Positions 1 through 11,008 of a stretch of 64,000 bases of DNA are shown here, in pieces. The stretch spans positions 60,583,206-60,647,205 of the forward strand of contig NC_133555.1 in the NCBI RefSeq assembly GCF_048773025.1, given 5' to 3'. The notes beneath the pieces were generated by a model that worked only from the letters and a program-made list of their open reading frames with translations, made no database searches and had not been told where the DNA came from. The position numbers and the translations under genes are program-made. Position 1 is the first letter of the stretch, and each line of letters opens with the position of its first letter. Source of the DNA: Camelus bactrianus (Eukaryota > Chordata > Mammalia > Artiodactyla > Camelidae).

Positions 1-316
1 GTTTTGCGCACGAGCTGGTACAGTCCCTTTGGTGTCAGGTGTGGGGTTGAGACTCCCCACGTCACTCTCCCGTAGCACGCAGGTAGGGTGCGTTCCATAG
101 CGAACGTAAAATCCAGACGTCCCTGAGGATAGGGATGATTGTAGCGGAGCCTGAGTCCCTTCTGAGGACAGCCTTGTCCCCTCGGGAGCCCTTGGCCAGC
201 TCTGCCGCAGGACTCCGGGATGCCCAGCTCCCCAGGGCTAATTGCGCCCAGGGGCAGCCCCTGCGTGGAGGAGGATGGCCCTTTGTGAGGAGGGGTCAGA
301 GAGGGCCTGGCAGGGT

Positions 317-370
317 CCTGCAGGCAGAGGCCTGCAGGCAGAGCCCTGCAGGCAGAGCCCTGCAGGCATA
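317..370. repeat. 14-bp minisatellite, about 4 copies
   Basis: Three consecutive 14-bp units of CCTGCAGGCAGAGS are followed by a partial fourth. Copy B has only one unit-like stretch at the matching place, so the expansion happened in copy A after the duplication. Each unit contains a PstI-like CTGCAG palindrome. Confidence 0.9.
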
Positions 371-840
371 GCGGTGACCCTGGTGTGGCTCTGCTTGCTC
401 GTGTGGAGAATGAGCTCTTCACGTCCGTCCCGTTTCTGTGTTCCTGGTCCGCGCCGGGCAAGCTTGCGTGGAGCTGGGGAAGGTGGAGGGGAGGGCCGTC
501 CCGCCCAGGGCGGCTGGCTGTTGGGAAGGCGCTAGTTTGCCCGTGTGCTGGACGTTCTGTGTGCAGACTCTCGGGCAGGAGGACCCTTGGCTTCCTCCAC
601 TTGGAGACAGCGGCGGCGCCGACGTGCGGCTTCAGGGTCGTATCCCCGTTTACCCCTGTGCGGCCCAAGTTGCAGGCAGGCCCCAGAGGGCTGGGCGGAG
701 CGTGTGGCACCGTGCTGCTCTCTGGGCACCCGGTGGAGTTCAGGGTGCCCGGGCCGACGGCTGCTTCGTTGGATTTCGGTTCTTGTCGGTGTTGGCGCTT
801 TTGTCTGTCATCCAACCCAGCCATCCCTTCTGTCCTGCAG

Positions 841-993
841 GTCACCCCGTTAGCCGGAGGGCCCCAACCTTTCCGAGGACAAGCCTGCGTGGCCTGCCCC
901 GGTTGCTGCCCGTCGTCGCCCAGCTGGGCACTGCACCTGGTCCCCCTTGGTGCCCTATGCAACCTCGCCCCCAACCGCCAGCTGCTCCGCTCT
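841..993 (+). other. Candidate exon in copy A
   Basis: A pyrimidine-rich stretch ending in CTGCAG precedes position 841, and a GTAAGA donor-like site begins at 994. The matching interval in copy B (3,139-3,313) has the same acceptor and donor arrangement despite about 20% divergence, which is the main support. One frame is proline-rich near its end, with a Pro-Met-Gln tract also seen in copy B. The lengths differ by 22 bp between copies, so a common reading frame across the whole exon is not kept. It may be an exon of a pseudogene or of a non-coding transcript. Confidence 0.35.
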
Positions 994-1375
994 GTAAGAG
1001 GAAAGCATAGTCCTCTGTTTCTTCCTTGAGTCACTGCAGAAGAAGGGCAGATCGCTCTCCGGGGCTTCCCCATGCACGGGCGGCCGTGACTGGGCTCACG
1101 GCCGTGTCCCTCTGGTCCCTTAGCAGACGCACTTGATGGACCGCGTCTTCCCCGTCCTGCCCTGGGGAGGGAGGTGTCTGTTGTAGAGGGAAAGAGGGTC
1201 CTGTGACGGAGGGCAGACGTGTCGGTTCTGCACACGGGCCTTCAACAGACACCACGTTCCGGGCTCCCTGGAGGACAAGCCCGCCCCTGTCACTGTCTGC
1301 AGCGGGTGGAGCCCTGACCTTCCACAGACGATGATCAGTTATGGAAGACACACCCGAACCCGGGGCCTGTGGTCT

Positions 1376-2400
1376 CTTCAGTCAAGGGTACTGAGACCTG
1401 TCTCCCACTCGGTGTGATATGAGAGCGATTGTCATATGGGAAAGAATGCTCAAATTTTTGTTTTCCTTTAATATTGTCTGCTCTGATTAGCCTAATCCTA
1501 CATCCTTTCTGTTTTTTTTCCTATTCAGAACCTCGTGTGTCTCCTGTGTTCAACGGTAACTCCCACACTCCTGAGGCGGCCACAGAGGCCTAGATAAATT
1601 GGGAGGTCTTTTTCAGTGAATGTGTTTCTGGGATATTTATTCTTTTTGTTTTTGCAGCAGCCACTTGTGGCCTTGTCTGCAGACTGTTTGTTCTATTATG
1701 AGTCTGTCATTTCTTTTTGTTTTCAAATTCAAACTCTTGCCCAGTTTCCATTGGCTTTTCCTCTCCCCCTATCACCTTGAGTGTTACTTGCAGAAGCCAT
1801 CAGCGAGGGAGTGCATGAGGGCTGAAGACCTCAGGTTTTGACTGTGTTTTTCTTAAAATAGCATAAGAATGGTGAGCCCTTGCTCCATACTGACTTCTCC
1901 TGGCTTGGTTAACTCCTTTTTTCCTTCTTCTCTTGGAATTGCTCCTGTTTCACTGAGACCGGTTCCTGTTGTCATTCTTTGAATGGTTTCCTGGCTCAAT
2001 CTGTGGGATTCTCCTTTGTATAATGCCCATTCAATTCCTTGTAACTGAAAACTGTTCTAAGCCACCCCTCCATCTTTACACCGTGGTGTTTGTGCAACTT
2101 TGAGTCTTCCTGGGTGTGGTAATATCACAGGCCATCACTGTCTCTTCTGTGGTGGTAAAGGTGCCTTCCCCTCTGCCTCCAGTTTTACTCTTGGGCAGAA
2201 AAGCCTGACTCTCAGAGATGGTGCATTTGTAGTAGGGAATTGAGGCTAGAAGGGCAAGTGCCCGCCATGAAAATGCCTACTTCCCTGCAGGACCAATTTG
2301 CACCACAGTCCTGGCATCATGTTCTCCATCCCGCGGTGGCTCGGTTCTGCCCTGGAAGCTGTCACAGCTTCTTCTCTGTCTCATCACACACCGTGGGATT
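1376..2400. other. Non-coding interval between duplicated segments
   Basis: This stretch is T-rich on the plus strand and separates copies A and B. No counterpart of it was seen after copy B, so the pair is not a simple 2.4-kb tandem repeat. I see no convincing gene, RNA or recognised repeat. A 73-codon frame at 1,620-1,841 lacks supporting features. Confidence 0.5.
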
Positions 2401-3138
2401 TTCCACATGAGCTAAAATCCCGTTGGTGTTATTTGCAGGATTGAGACTTCCCACTTCCCTTTCCCATATGACAAACGTAGTGTGCTTTTCCTAGCGAACT
2501 TAAAATCCAGACATCCCTGCGAATAAGGATGATTGTAGCGGAGACTGACTCCCTTCTGAGGACAGCCTTGTCCCCTCAGAAGCACTTTGCCAGCTCCCCC
2601 ACAGGACTGCGGGATGCCCAGCTCCTCAGAGCTCATTGCGCCCAGGGGAAGCTCCTGCTGGCAGAGGAGGGCCCTTTGTGATCAGGGAGTAGAGAGGGTC
2701 TGGCAGGGTCCTGCAGATAGAGCAAGTACCCAGGTGCGGCTCTGATTCTATGTGGAAAACCAGGCCTTCACTTCCTTTCTTTCTCTGTGTTTCTGGTTCA
2801 TGCAGACCATGCTTCTGTGGAGCTGGGGAAGGTGTCAGGGTGGGTTGTCCTGCACAGAGAGGCTTCCTGTTTGGGAGGTCCTACTTTATCAATTTGCTGG
2901 AACCTCTGTACATCATCTCAGGCAGGACTCTCGCCTTCTTCCACTTACAGACACCGGCGGTGTCATGTGGCAACAGTGTTTTATCCCCAAGGTCGAGTGT
3001 GTGGCCCTGTATTGCTGTCTGGGCACCCGGTGGAGGGGAGGGTGCCCGGTGCTGACAGCTGCTGCATTGGGTTTCAGGTTCTGTAGGTGTTGTTCCTTTT
3101 GTCTGTCATCCAACACAGCTCTCTCTTCTGTTCTGCAG

Positions 3139-3313
3139 GTCACTGTGGATTCCCGATGTCCCGGTACTTGTGCAGGACCACTTGGTGTGCCTCACCTGAT
3201 GGGACACCCAGCGTCACTTCTCAGAGGCTATTCATCACCGCCACCCCCACCTCTGTTGTGGCCTATGCAGTCTCACCCACCACCACCACCACCACCACCA
3301 GTTACAGCACTCG
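3139..3313 (+). other. Candidate exon in copy B, proline-rich
   Basis: A pyrimidine tract and TTCTGCAG precede position 3,139, and GTAAGA starts at 3,314. One frame across it reads into runs of five and eight prolines separated by Leu-Leu-Trp-Pro-Met-Gln-Ser-His. The proline run is encoded by the CCA repeat and so may reflect microsatellite growth rather than selection. The splice signals are shared with copy A. The parent gene is not recognised. Confidence 0.35.
3277..3301 (+). repeat. (CCA)n microsatellite
   Basis: About eight CCA triplets lie inside the copy B candidate exon. The aligned place in copy A is C-rich but not repeated. Confidence 0.9.
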
Positions 3314-3630
3314 GTAAGATGAGAGCATGTGCTTCTGCTCCCTTGTCGAGTCTTTGCAGAAGGGGAGATGGCACTCCAGGGCCTTGCGATGCCTGAGGAA
3401 ATCTGACTTGGGACATTGTGATGTCTGTCTAGCTTCCCAGCACACACATCTGATGGACTGTGTCATTTCCCCATCCTGACCTGGGAAGCAGATGTCTCTT
3501 GTATAGAACAGAAGAGACTTTTGACAGAATATCAAATGAATTTGAAGTCCCAGTTTGGCAGATGTGCCTCTTGCATGGACCATGTGATGTGCTCTGTGAG
3601 GGGTGAAGCACACCCCTAACTTCAGGGGCT

Positions 3631-5000
3631 CATGGGGTTGCCTCGAGGGGTAAGGGAGCGAGCGAAGGAGAGAGACATTCACAGCAGACAGCTTGTCACC
3701 ATAGCAGATGTGCCCGTGCAGGGCCTCAGAGTGCAGAAGAGGGACACGTGAGCCACACAGGAGTGAATAAGAGGGTGTGGAGGGGAAGAAAGAAATTGAA
3801 GGGCTGCCCAGTGGGCGTTTGTTGGGTTCACTCAGATGGAGCTGGAAGGTCACTCCTGGCAGGGCGGGCAGCTCAGGTGGGCCGTGTGAATGCGGCGTGA
3901 GGTCCACTCAGAGCCACATGTGTGTGCAGGGGACTCAGTGCAGCCATGCACGTATCCCCTTCAGAACCCAGTACCTCCAGAAAGCCCTCAGTTCACAACC
4001 TCATATAAAGATGATTGTTCTCTAGGGTTTCTGAAAGTTCTGGGTCTGGATGAAATCTCTGGATATCAGAGAAACTGAAATTTAGCTTGTTTTTTTCAGG
4101 GTAATTTGTGTGGCTGAAGTTTTCTTTTGCCCCAGTGATTTGAAAAGTGCAGGCAGGATTTAGATCAGATGAGCAGGTGCCTTGCCCTTCAGCATGAGGC
4201 AGGTTCTTTGGGGGAAGTCAGGGGTGATCAGGAGACACCCTGTAGGACCCCTGTCCCTACACCCCTGCTCCCTCCTGTCACCATGCCCACTGTCAGCTTG
4301 GCATCTCCACATTTATGTCACAAGATCCAATTTCTGATTCTTTGAGTTCTTGCAGTTCATCCCCTAACACCAAGACTCAGTGGGGCCCCCACAGGGTCTC
4401 AGCATTGTTCTCTGTGAGCCGGGGGTAACGCTGGTCCCTGACGTCATTGTGAGGAGGGTTGGGTCAAGCACACACATTGTTTTGCAAAATGACTGGGACA
4501 TATTTCTCACTCAGCATTCTCATAGTTTAAAAGAAACTGTCTGCACACAGAATCATCAAAAGAGACCTTAGGAAGTACATTAAATTAAACTGAAGATATA
4601 AGAGCTCAGGCCCAGAGCTTACCATTCTCTGCTTTAAACATAAGGCAAAAGGTCCCTTTCTTCTATTAAATATTAGGTCTTACTAGTTAAAGAAGGAAAT
4701 AAAATAATGAGAATGTGCACATTTTGAGATCTGTGTCTGAGATGTGAAAATAATTATTTTCATTCTGTATAGACAGGGAGATGCACACACAGACTACAGT
4801 GTCCGTCAGAGGCCATACATACATTAGAGAAGACAAAATCAGGAAAAAATAAGATCCTATTAAAATAAATAACTCTTTTTGCCTTACAGCACAGTCCATT
4901 TGCCACATGAAGGGGCCCCTCAGCTGTGGCAATGATGTGTTTAGAGAAGATGTCAGAGGTGCATTACGGCCCGAATGTTTCCCTGCTCCAACCTGCCCAC
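3631..5000. other. Non-coding interval, nothing recognised
   Basis: Mixed-composition sequence that becomes AT-rich around 4,560-4,890. Only short open frames occur in both strands. No tRNA-like, SINE or LINE signature was identified by eye. Confidence 0.5.
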
Positions 5001-6340
5001 TCTGCTATTCTCTCCTATTGTCACCCCTAATGAAATTGTCACAGTTCTCTCTGTGTCAGTGTCTGCTTCCTGGAGGACTAGTGGTCACACCCTCTTGAGG
5101 GCACGCAGTGATTCACGGGCACACAACTCACAAACCAGCAGGAACTAAGATGACAGGGCAGATGCAAGGTTACCCCTTCAGGGCAGCAGTGACCACAGGG
5201 GCCCCGGGGCTCCTCCTGGGTGGTGGGTACAGCCTGTGTCTAGATCTAGTGATGGCTGGGCTGCTTCAGTCGGTAAACACTCACTGGGCATGTGGGGCCT
5301 GTCAGTCACAGGGGTGTCTGGTCATGAGCTAGATGACCAGAATGAAGTGGCCGTGTCTCATGGTGAGGAACGGATGAGGTGCAGGGAGGCCATGGGCGTC
5401 CAGCGAGAGGCCCTGCACTGACCAGGCCCGTGCCCCCACGCCGCGTCAGCTGCCCGGCCGCCCCGGCTCCAGGCAGACCCTGAGGGGGGCTGAGGGCAGC
5501 AGTGCTCTCAGTGGGCCCCATGAGAGCTCTTCATCCTCCCACAGCCTCCTGACTCTGAGGTGGGCCAGGCAGGGTCAGTGGTTGGGGTGCCACCACTGCC
5601 AGGGAGAAGGTGTTGGGCATAAAAAGAGTCCACTCCACTCTGCGCCAGCTGTCCCTGGAGCCCACGGGGCCCTCCCTCCTTCCAGGTGGGGGAGGCAGCC
5701 AGCCCTGCAGCAGCTCTGGGGTCCAGGCTGGGCCACAAACAGGTCAAGGTGAGACTGCTGCGCTGCCCGGGAAGTGGGGGGGATCAGCGATGCAGCAGCA
5801 AATGCCAGCAGGAGCAGCTCTGTAACCAGGCTCCTCCACTGTGAGCAGAGCTGGGGCTGGAACATCGCTGTGAGGGTGGGAGTGCTGGGAGAGATGTGGC
5901 CCTGTGGCTCTGTGGCCCTGGACAGGGCTAGACCTGAGCTCAGGGCCTGAGGGCCTGGGGGAGAGGCAGAGAAAGACACACGCAGGGAGAGACAGTGTGT
6001 GAGTGAGAGAGAGAAAGGTGGGGGTCAAGTCCTAGAGAGGGACAGGAGGTGACAAGAGAGGGACACCAGGTGGGGGGAAGCAGAGACAAGAGGAGGCAGG
6101 AAGGAAAGAGGGAGCCAGCCCAGGTTGCGTGGTGGGGGACGATGGGCGAGGGTGCCTGGGAAGGGGAGTTGGCCCATCCTTCACCAAGCCGTGTAGCTGC
6201 CACTGTCAGGGCCGCAGGGACCAGCAGCCCGCCCAGCTAGACAGGCACCATCGGCCCTCAGGAAGGGCCCTCTGGCCACTTCCAAGGTAAGGAGGACCAG
6301 GAGGGCTCTCCCCAGCACCACATCAGCACCATCTCTAGCT
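5001..6340. other. GC-rich non-coding interval with purine tract
   Basis: Overlapping open frames occur on both strands, none with a recognisable domain, consistent with stop-poor GC-rich DNA. From about 5,940 to 6,120 the plus strand is strongly purine-biased (GAGA- and GGAGG-type runs), a simple-sequence-like tract that could adopt unusual structure. No gene is supported. Confidence 0.5.
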
Positions 6341-6344
6341 TCAC

Positions 6345-6440
6345 AGAGACCCTGTGAGCAGGCGCCTTCCCGTCCCCTGTTCCACAGAGGGGAAATTGAG
6401 GCTCGGACAGCCAGCCAACTTGGCCCTGTCTGCAGGGTTA
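6345..6440 (-). mobile_element. MIR SINE fragment
   Basis: The core reads like the reverse complement of the MIR central region: a CCCTGTTCCACAGAGGGGAA-like piece followed by TTGAGGCTCGGACAG. MIR is an ancient tRNA-derived SINE shared by all mammals. Identification is by eye on about 60 informative bases. Confidence 0.55.
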
Positions 6441-6514
6441 TTCACTTACCCGATGCTTCTTTCCCAGGCAGGCCTGTGCCCCTTTCCTAAGAAGGGGGCC
6501 TATGACAAGCCCGA

Positions 6515-6615
6515 AGTCCTGGGTCCCACCCGACTGCCCTCCTGTGCTGGGTGACCTGGGCAGGTCTCTTCCCCTCCTTGGGCCTCGACTGTATGACCAG
6601 CGGCCCTTCTCCCCA
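6515..6615 (+). mobile_element. MIR SINE fragment
   Basis: The stretch with GGGTGACCTGGGCAGGTCTC followed by a CCTTGGGCCTC segment matches the MIR core in sense orientation (consensus TGTGACCTTGGGCAAG, then CTCTGGGCCTCAG). It lies in opposite orientation to the MIR fragment just upstream. Confidence 0.55.
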
Positions 6616-7149
6616 TCTTCCTGGGTAGTGGGACCCCAGCAGGGCCATCACTCCAGGCCTCCCAGTCCCCTGGGTGGGTGTGGGGTGAGCTCTGGCTCTC
6701 GGGGGAATTCCTTTCTGGGCGAGGCGGTGGCTCACGTGTGCTCACCACTTTTTACGGGGTCACATCCTGCTATTTCCGTCTGGAATGGGACTTATCTACC
6801 ATGGAGCCTGAAACTTGGTTTTCCACATTTTTCAAAATTGGCCCTTGTGCAGAAGAGCGGCTCCCTTGGCCAGGGTGACAAACTCAGTCCTGGTGAGGAG
6901 GCCCTTCTTACTCCCCTCACCTCACTGCTGATGGTCACCCCCAAACTCCAGAGCCATGCTCACCCCCTTGGATTCCCTGCTCCCCCCTCCCCATGCCAAG
7001 CCCAGCCACCTCCTCCTGCCCCAGAGACCCCTCCTCCTGAGGGAAGTTGTGGGGCCCTTAGGGTCAGGACTCCAAGCCCTGTGTCACGGCAGGGGACACC
7101 CCAGCTGATTGGTGACAGGCCTGGAAGCAAGGGTGGGGCCCTGGGCCCC
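6616..7149. other. Non-coding interval, nothing recognised
   Basis: GC-rich, C-biased sequence. A 308-codon open frame (6,502-7,428) crosses it, but the frame also runs through two MIR fragments and a CA-rich tract, so it is judged to be a chance frame. Confidence 0.5.
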
Positions 7150-7205
7150 AAGATGAGCTGTGTGGCCTTGGTCAGGTCACAGCCTCTCAGCCCAGCATCA
7201 CAGCC
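7150..7205 (+). mobile_element. Short MIR-like fragment
   Basis: GAGCTGTGTGGCCTTGGTCA followed by a CACAGCCTCTC stretch matches the conserved MIR core in sense orientation. The match is short, so it is less certain than the two upstream. Confidence 0.4.
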
Positions 7206-7235
7206 TCGCACACCCCTCCAGGCCCACGTGCCTGA

Positions 7236-7372
7236 GATGTCAGTCACACACACAGGCTCCAGCCCCACTCCCCACCCCTATGCAGGCACATGGAGGGCAC
7301 ACATGTACACACAGGGACATGTACACACATACAGGAACATACACACATGCACAGGGACACACAAACAGGCTC
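7236..7372. repeat. Imperfect CA-rich simple repeat
   Basis: Irregular ACACA, ACATGTACACACA and CAGGGACA motifs alternate here. This looks like a degenerate dinucleotide-derived microsatellite. Confidence 0.75.
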
Positions 7373-7439
7373 ATCCCCCAGCCACCAGGATGCCACTTTT
7401 TCATTCTTACATGTTGCTGCTGCAATAAAATAATTAAAG

Positions 7440-8176
7440 CATGAATATTCAAATGGTAAATGCTAGAGAGGATGTGGAAAACAGTGAACCCTTGTACACT
7501 GTCGGTGGGAATGTAGTTTGGTACAGCAGTTATGGAAAATGGTATGGAGAGTCCTCAAAAAACTAAAAATACCCTTACTATATGATACAATAATCCCACT
7601 CCTAGGCATATATCCAAAGGAAGCATTAATACAGAAAGACACCAGCACCCCAATGTTCATAGCACTATTTACAATAGCCAAGACATGGAGACAGCTTAAA
7701 TGTCCAGCAACAGATGACTGGATACAGAAGCCATGTCATGTATACAATGGAATACTACTCAGCCATAAAAAATAATATCATGCCATTTGGAGCAACATGG
7801 ATGGCCCTGGAAAACATCATTCTAAGTGAAGTAAGCCAGAAAGAAAGAAAAACACCATATGACAACACTCATGTGGAATCTAAAATTAAACAGACTTAGA
7901 AAACAAACTCATGGTTATCAGAGGGGAACAGGGTGGGAAAGGATAGACTGGGAGTTCGAGATTTGCAGATAGTGAGTTGTAAATATAAAATAAAGCAACA
8001 AGTTTATATCACACAGCACAGGGAACCATAGTGAAAATCTTGTAGTAGCTCATGGTGAGAAAGGACATGAAAATGAATATACGAATGTTATTGTATGACT
8101 GAAGCATTGAGCTGTACACCAGAAATTGACACAAAATTGTAAACTGAATATAATTCAATAAAATAAAAATTTAAAA
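7440..8176 (+). mobile_element. LINE-1, 5'-truncated 3' end
   Basis: The sense strand encodes the C-terminus of L1 ORF2 (for example the tract [17 protein letters not shown], then TDDWIQKP and a YNGILLSHKK end corresponding to the usual YSAIKKK region), broken by frame changes. It is followed by an L1 3' UTR and an A-rich end containing AATAAA-like signals near 8,158. The 3' UTR resembles L1 families of cetartiodactyls. About 0.74 kb survives, a typical truncated insertion. It lies outside the tandem array, ending about 345 bp before it. No clean target-site duplication was found by eye. Confidence 0.9.
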
Positions 8177-8521
8177 ATCTGCATATTTAAAACGACCCTT
8201 GAGAGAAATGGCCCCATCTCACCAAAGGCAGGAAAACGTTGAAACACTATGGGGAGGAAGAGGGGAGATGGCGCTGAGAGGCCGGGAGAGCGGGAGGGCA
8301 GATATAGAGGGGCACCAGGCAGGGGGCAAATGTGGAGAAGAGGGGATAGATGCTCTACCCCAAGGAACGCTTGCCAGCCAGATGTATGACAGGGCCATGT
8401 GGCATTTAGACAGGCCAGGGTGGAGCAGGGTGGAAAAAGGGCCACGGGCTGACCTGGGCATCTTTCAGGCTTCCAGCTGGGCTGGGGATGGAGGGAAACA
8501 TGTGACCCAGCCTCCCCTAGC
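8177..8521. other. Single-copy spacer before the array
   Basis: Purine-biased, GC-richer sequence seen only once in the window. It ends where homology to all array units starts, at about 8,522-8,531. No gene or repeat recognised. Confidence 0.6.
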
Positions 8522-9070
8522 CTCAAAGCAGGAGTCTTCGGACAAAACCTCGGACCATGGCTGTATAGAAAACGGAGCTAAACAAACATCCAATTTCTGT
8601 GAATTATATGTGAAAAGTGTTGATTTATCGATGCCCAGTAGGCAGAGAACAAGTGCAAACTGCTCTAACTCGCTCCCATACACACAGCATTGTAAACATG
8701 CACTCACCCAGACCTTGGCGCAGGACACTTGCATAAGAGTGGTCTGTTATTCCAAAGACAGGATGAGGACTCAGAAGACCTGGGAGAAGGAGAAGGCAAA
8801 GTAGAGAATGGAAACCAGTGCAGGATCTGACCTCTGGTAATGGAGCATCAAAGGTGAAACACTGTTTACCTTGGAAGCACACTCTCAAGAAGGCAGCAAG
8901 CATGGGATTGAAGGTGATGCGCTGAGTGTTAGAAGAGTGCACCGCAGATGCTTGGCTGACAGAACTCAAAAAATTAGCACAAAATATCCCCACAATTGAA
9001 TCTGAGACCAAGACCCGAGTTGCCAAATCTGAGCTAGCAGAGGCAGCGAAAAAGAGGGATAGGGGTACGG

Positions 9071-9310
9071 ATGATGGCCCACGCAGAACTCAGGGATCTA
9101 GAGTGCGTTGTGGGTTTTGGTGGGTACTTTCAAGAGAGCAAAGAGAACTGTGACTTCAGTGAGACAGCAATCGCACTGGCGCGTGAGGTTCAGTTTATCG
9201 ATATGTCCTATGGCCACATCCACTGCATCTGCAGGACCAGAGACCAATTTGATATTTTGCCAAAACAGCACGTGTGGGGATCAATCAGAGATATCATGCA
9301 TCTGGTCTGA
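9071..9310 (+). other. Recurrent 79-codon frame, unit 1
   Basis: ATG to TGA, encoding a short Cys/His-containing peptide with the GHIHCICRTR motif. It lies in the pre-ORF1 segment. No known family is recognised; it may be a chance frame in a conserved repeat. Confidence 0.3.
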
Positions 9311-9313
9311 GGG

Positions 9314-9329
9314 TTCCAGGGGGCGTTGG
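9314..9329 (+). promoter_or_regulatory. CTCF-like core, unit 1
   Basis: Contains CCAGGGGGCGTT, close to the CTCF core CCAGGGGGCGCT. The upstream half of the CTCF motif is poorly matched, so binding is uncertain. Confidence 0.35.
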
Positions 9330-10217
9330 GTTTGAAATCAGTATTAAAAGTTTTAGGATCCGCTATATTCGTAACCTAGACTTGGATAACGGTCTGGTTT
9401 GAGGCAGAGGATAAGGAAAAGTTCTGTGTTTGCTTTCGTGAACCCATGACTCAAGGATGAGAGAACAAGGAAGAGTGGTCAAAGTCCACAGCATGAGAAG
9501 ATGAAGCATTTCTTACAGCATTATCTCCCAAATGCAGATGCTACATTTTGGACGGCACTGACAGGGTACTGCACCAAGGACACATAGGTCGGTCTGCGGG
9601 ATCATCCCAGCAGGCCCTGAAGTATGACATCCATACATATGCTTCCACTGGTGTTTCTGCAGACAGAGAAGTTCTGGGAAGAACAGGTAACATTGGGACA
9701 TTCCCATGGCAGTAGAAAGAACAAGCGCACTCTATGTTGGCTCCTTTGAAGACACTCCAAAATGACGTACAGAGGAAGGAAGACCTGAAAACATATAGAA
9801 GCTTCATTTCAAGTAGAGGAAGTGCCTTGTGCCCTTTCAGAACTGTGAGATTAGCGTAATAAAAATGAGGTTCTACTAACTGAAATATTATGGTGTGTTC
9901 ATCACAACAAAGGGAACACCAGCAATTAGAGATATAACAGACAACACACACAGGAACAGGGCATAGCATCAAGGTCTAGGGAAAACTGTCCTCTCAGAAA
10001 TGCCATGAAATTGCTTACACCAAATACTCTAAAGTTTTGATAAATCCAAGCCCTATAAGTCTATACTACATACCTGATAGTACTTGAAGAGTAGAGAAAA
10101 AGAAGTATAGTTAAAAAAAACAGGAAGTGCCATTTTCTGTTCCAAAGTGATTAAAGGCACAAAAAATAAGCTTTCAAACAAATAGACGGCAAAACGCTAC
10201 CAGAGAAAGCACTGAAA

Positions 10218-11008
10218 ATGGAAGTGAGGAAAACACTGATGAACAGCAGGGCCTCTGAAAAACAAAAGGCAGAATACCAGAAAAGGGGAAGAGAAAGTCT
10301 AAAGAAGAAAACAATAATGACAGAAAACTCAATGGGTGAGATAATAACTGGGCTAAAGTCAGTCCTATGCAGACTACATAATGCAGAGGGACTCGTGAAT
10401 GACTGTGATGACAGGGGAACAGAAATCAAACGATCAGAAGAAGACACAGAAAAGCAAGTGCAAACCAACGCAAATATCACTGTTGAATCATGGGTTAAGA
10501 CAAAGCAGGAAAAATAGGACTCATAGAATTCCCAAATGGAAAAGCAAGAGAAAAAATAAAAATTCTGAAAAGGAATTTGTACAAAAATCAGAATGAAAAT
10601 TGCTGAAAGCCAAGAAAGGATCATCTATACGAATTCAGGAAGTACACAGCGTCCAAATGAGGTGGAATACCAATAGACCAACAAGGAGCTGTAGAATTCA
10701 AATAAACAAAATTCATGATCATCCCAGTGATGTAAAATGCACCTCGAGGAAAGAAACTTAGTCCCAACAGAACCTCCAGAGGGGTTTCAGCTGATATCTC
10801 GGCAGAAATTTTGCTGCACGGGTAGAAGTGCGAGGACATAGACCATATCCTGAATGAGAAAAAGCTGCAATCTAGGGTAGCCTATGCCAAATGACCGCCG
10901 TTTATAACAACGGCAGATCTAGGGAATTTCACTGAAAGGCAAACCTTAAAAGAATTCAGCAGTTTGAGACTGATCCTAAAACAAAAACTGAGAATCCTAC
11001 CCTGAGTA
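10218..11008 (+). mobile_element. LINE-1 ORF1 remnant, unit 1
   Basis: The open part (10,218-10,517, 99 codons) covers the coiled-coil region and ends at Lys-Gln-Glu-Lys where other units continue into the RRM. Downstream, in other frames, the RRM-like tract IRIQEVHSVQ and the C-terminal FSADISAEILL are readable. L1 ORF1 encodes an RNA-binding trimeric chaperone of about 340-380 residues; this copy is not functional. Confidence 0.8.
10897..10914. other. Short inverted repeat in ORF1 remnant, unit 1
   Basis: GCCGTT and AACGGC flank a 6-base loop. The arms are kept in most interior units while the loop varies. Confidence 0.5.

Larger units (their letters stand above)
1..1375. repeat. Duplicated GC-rich segment, copy A
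   Basis: This segment aligns collinearly with 2,401-3,630 at an offset of about 2,390 bp. The clearest match is 88-316 against 2,478-2,710, at roughly 80% identity by eye. Further matches run through 390-840 and 841-1,375. Copy A is richer in CpG than copy B and has gained a 14-bp minisatellite. The window starts inside or at the edge of this copy, so its left limit is unknown. Several overlapping open frames here are typical of stop-poor GC-rich DNA and are not called as genes. I do not recognise the family; it could be a duplicated exon-intron block of a gene or a low-copy repeat. Confidence 0.75.
2401..3630. repeat. Duplicated segment, copy B
   Basis: This is the partner of the segment at 1-1,375. 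It starts near a stretch matching the left edge of copy A and ends around a shared sequence rich in ACACCC. Many sites that are CpG in copy A are TpG or CpA here, as expected if copy B was methylated for longer or is older. It keeps the candidate exon arrangement but lacks the 14-bp minisatellite and has gained a CCA repeat inside the exon. Confidence 0.75.

Noticed and set aside
385-1029. A 214-codon frame and overlapping frames in copy A
   Set aside because: Three overlapping frames are open at once, and the matching region of copy B does not keep the same frame throughout. This is better explained by base composition.
6502-7428. A 308-codon open frame
   Set aside because: It runs through two MIR fragments and a CA-rich simple repeat in stop-poor GC-rich DNA, is low in complexity and matches no recognised family.
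9513-9707. Recurrent 64-codon minus-strand frame with several cysteines in many units
   Set aside because: It follows the similarity of the units, has no recognised motif and overlaps the plus-strand L1 5'-UTR-like segment.
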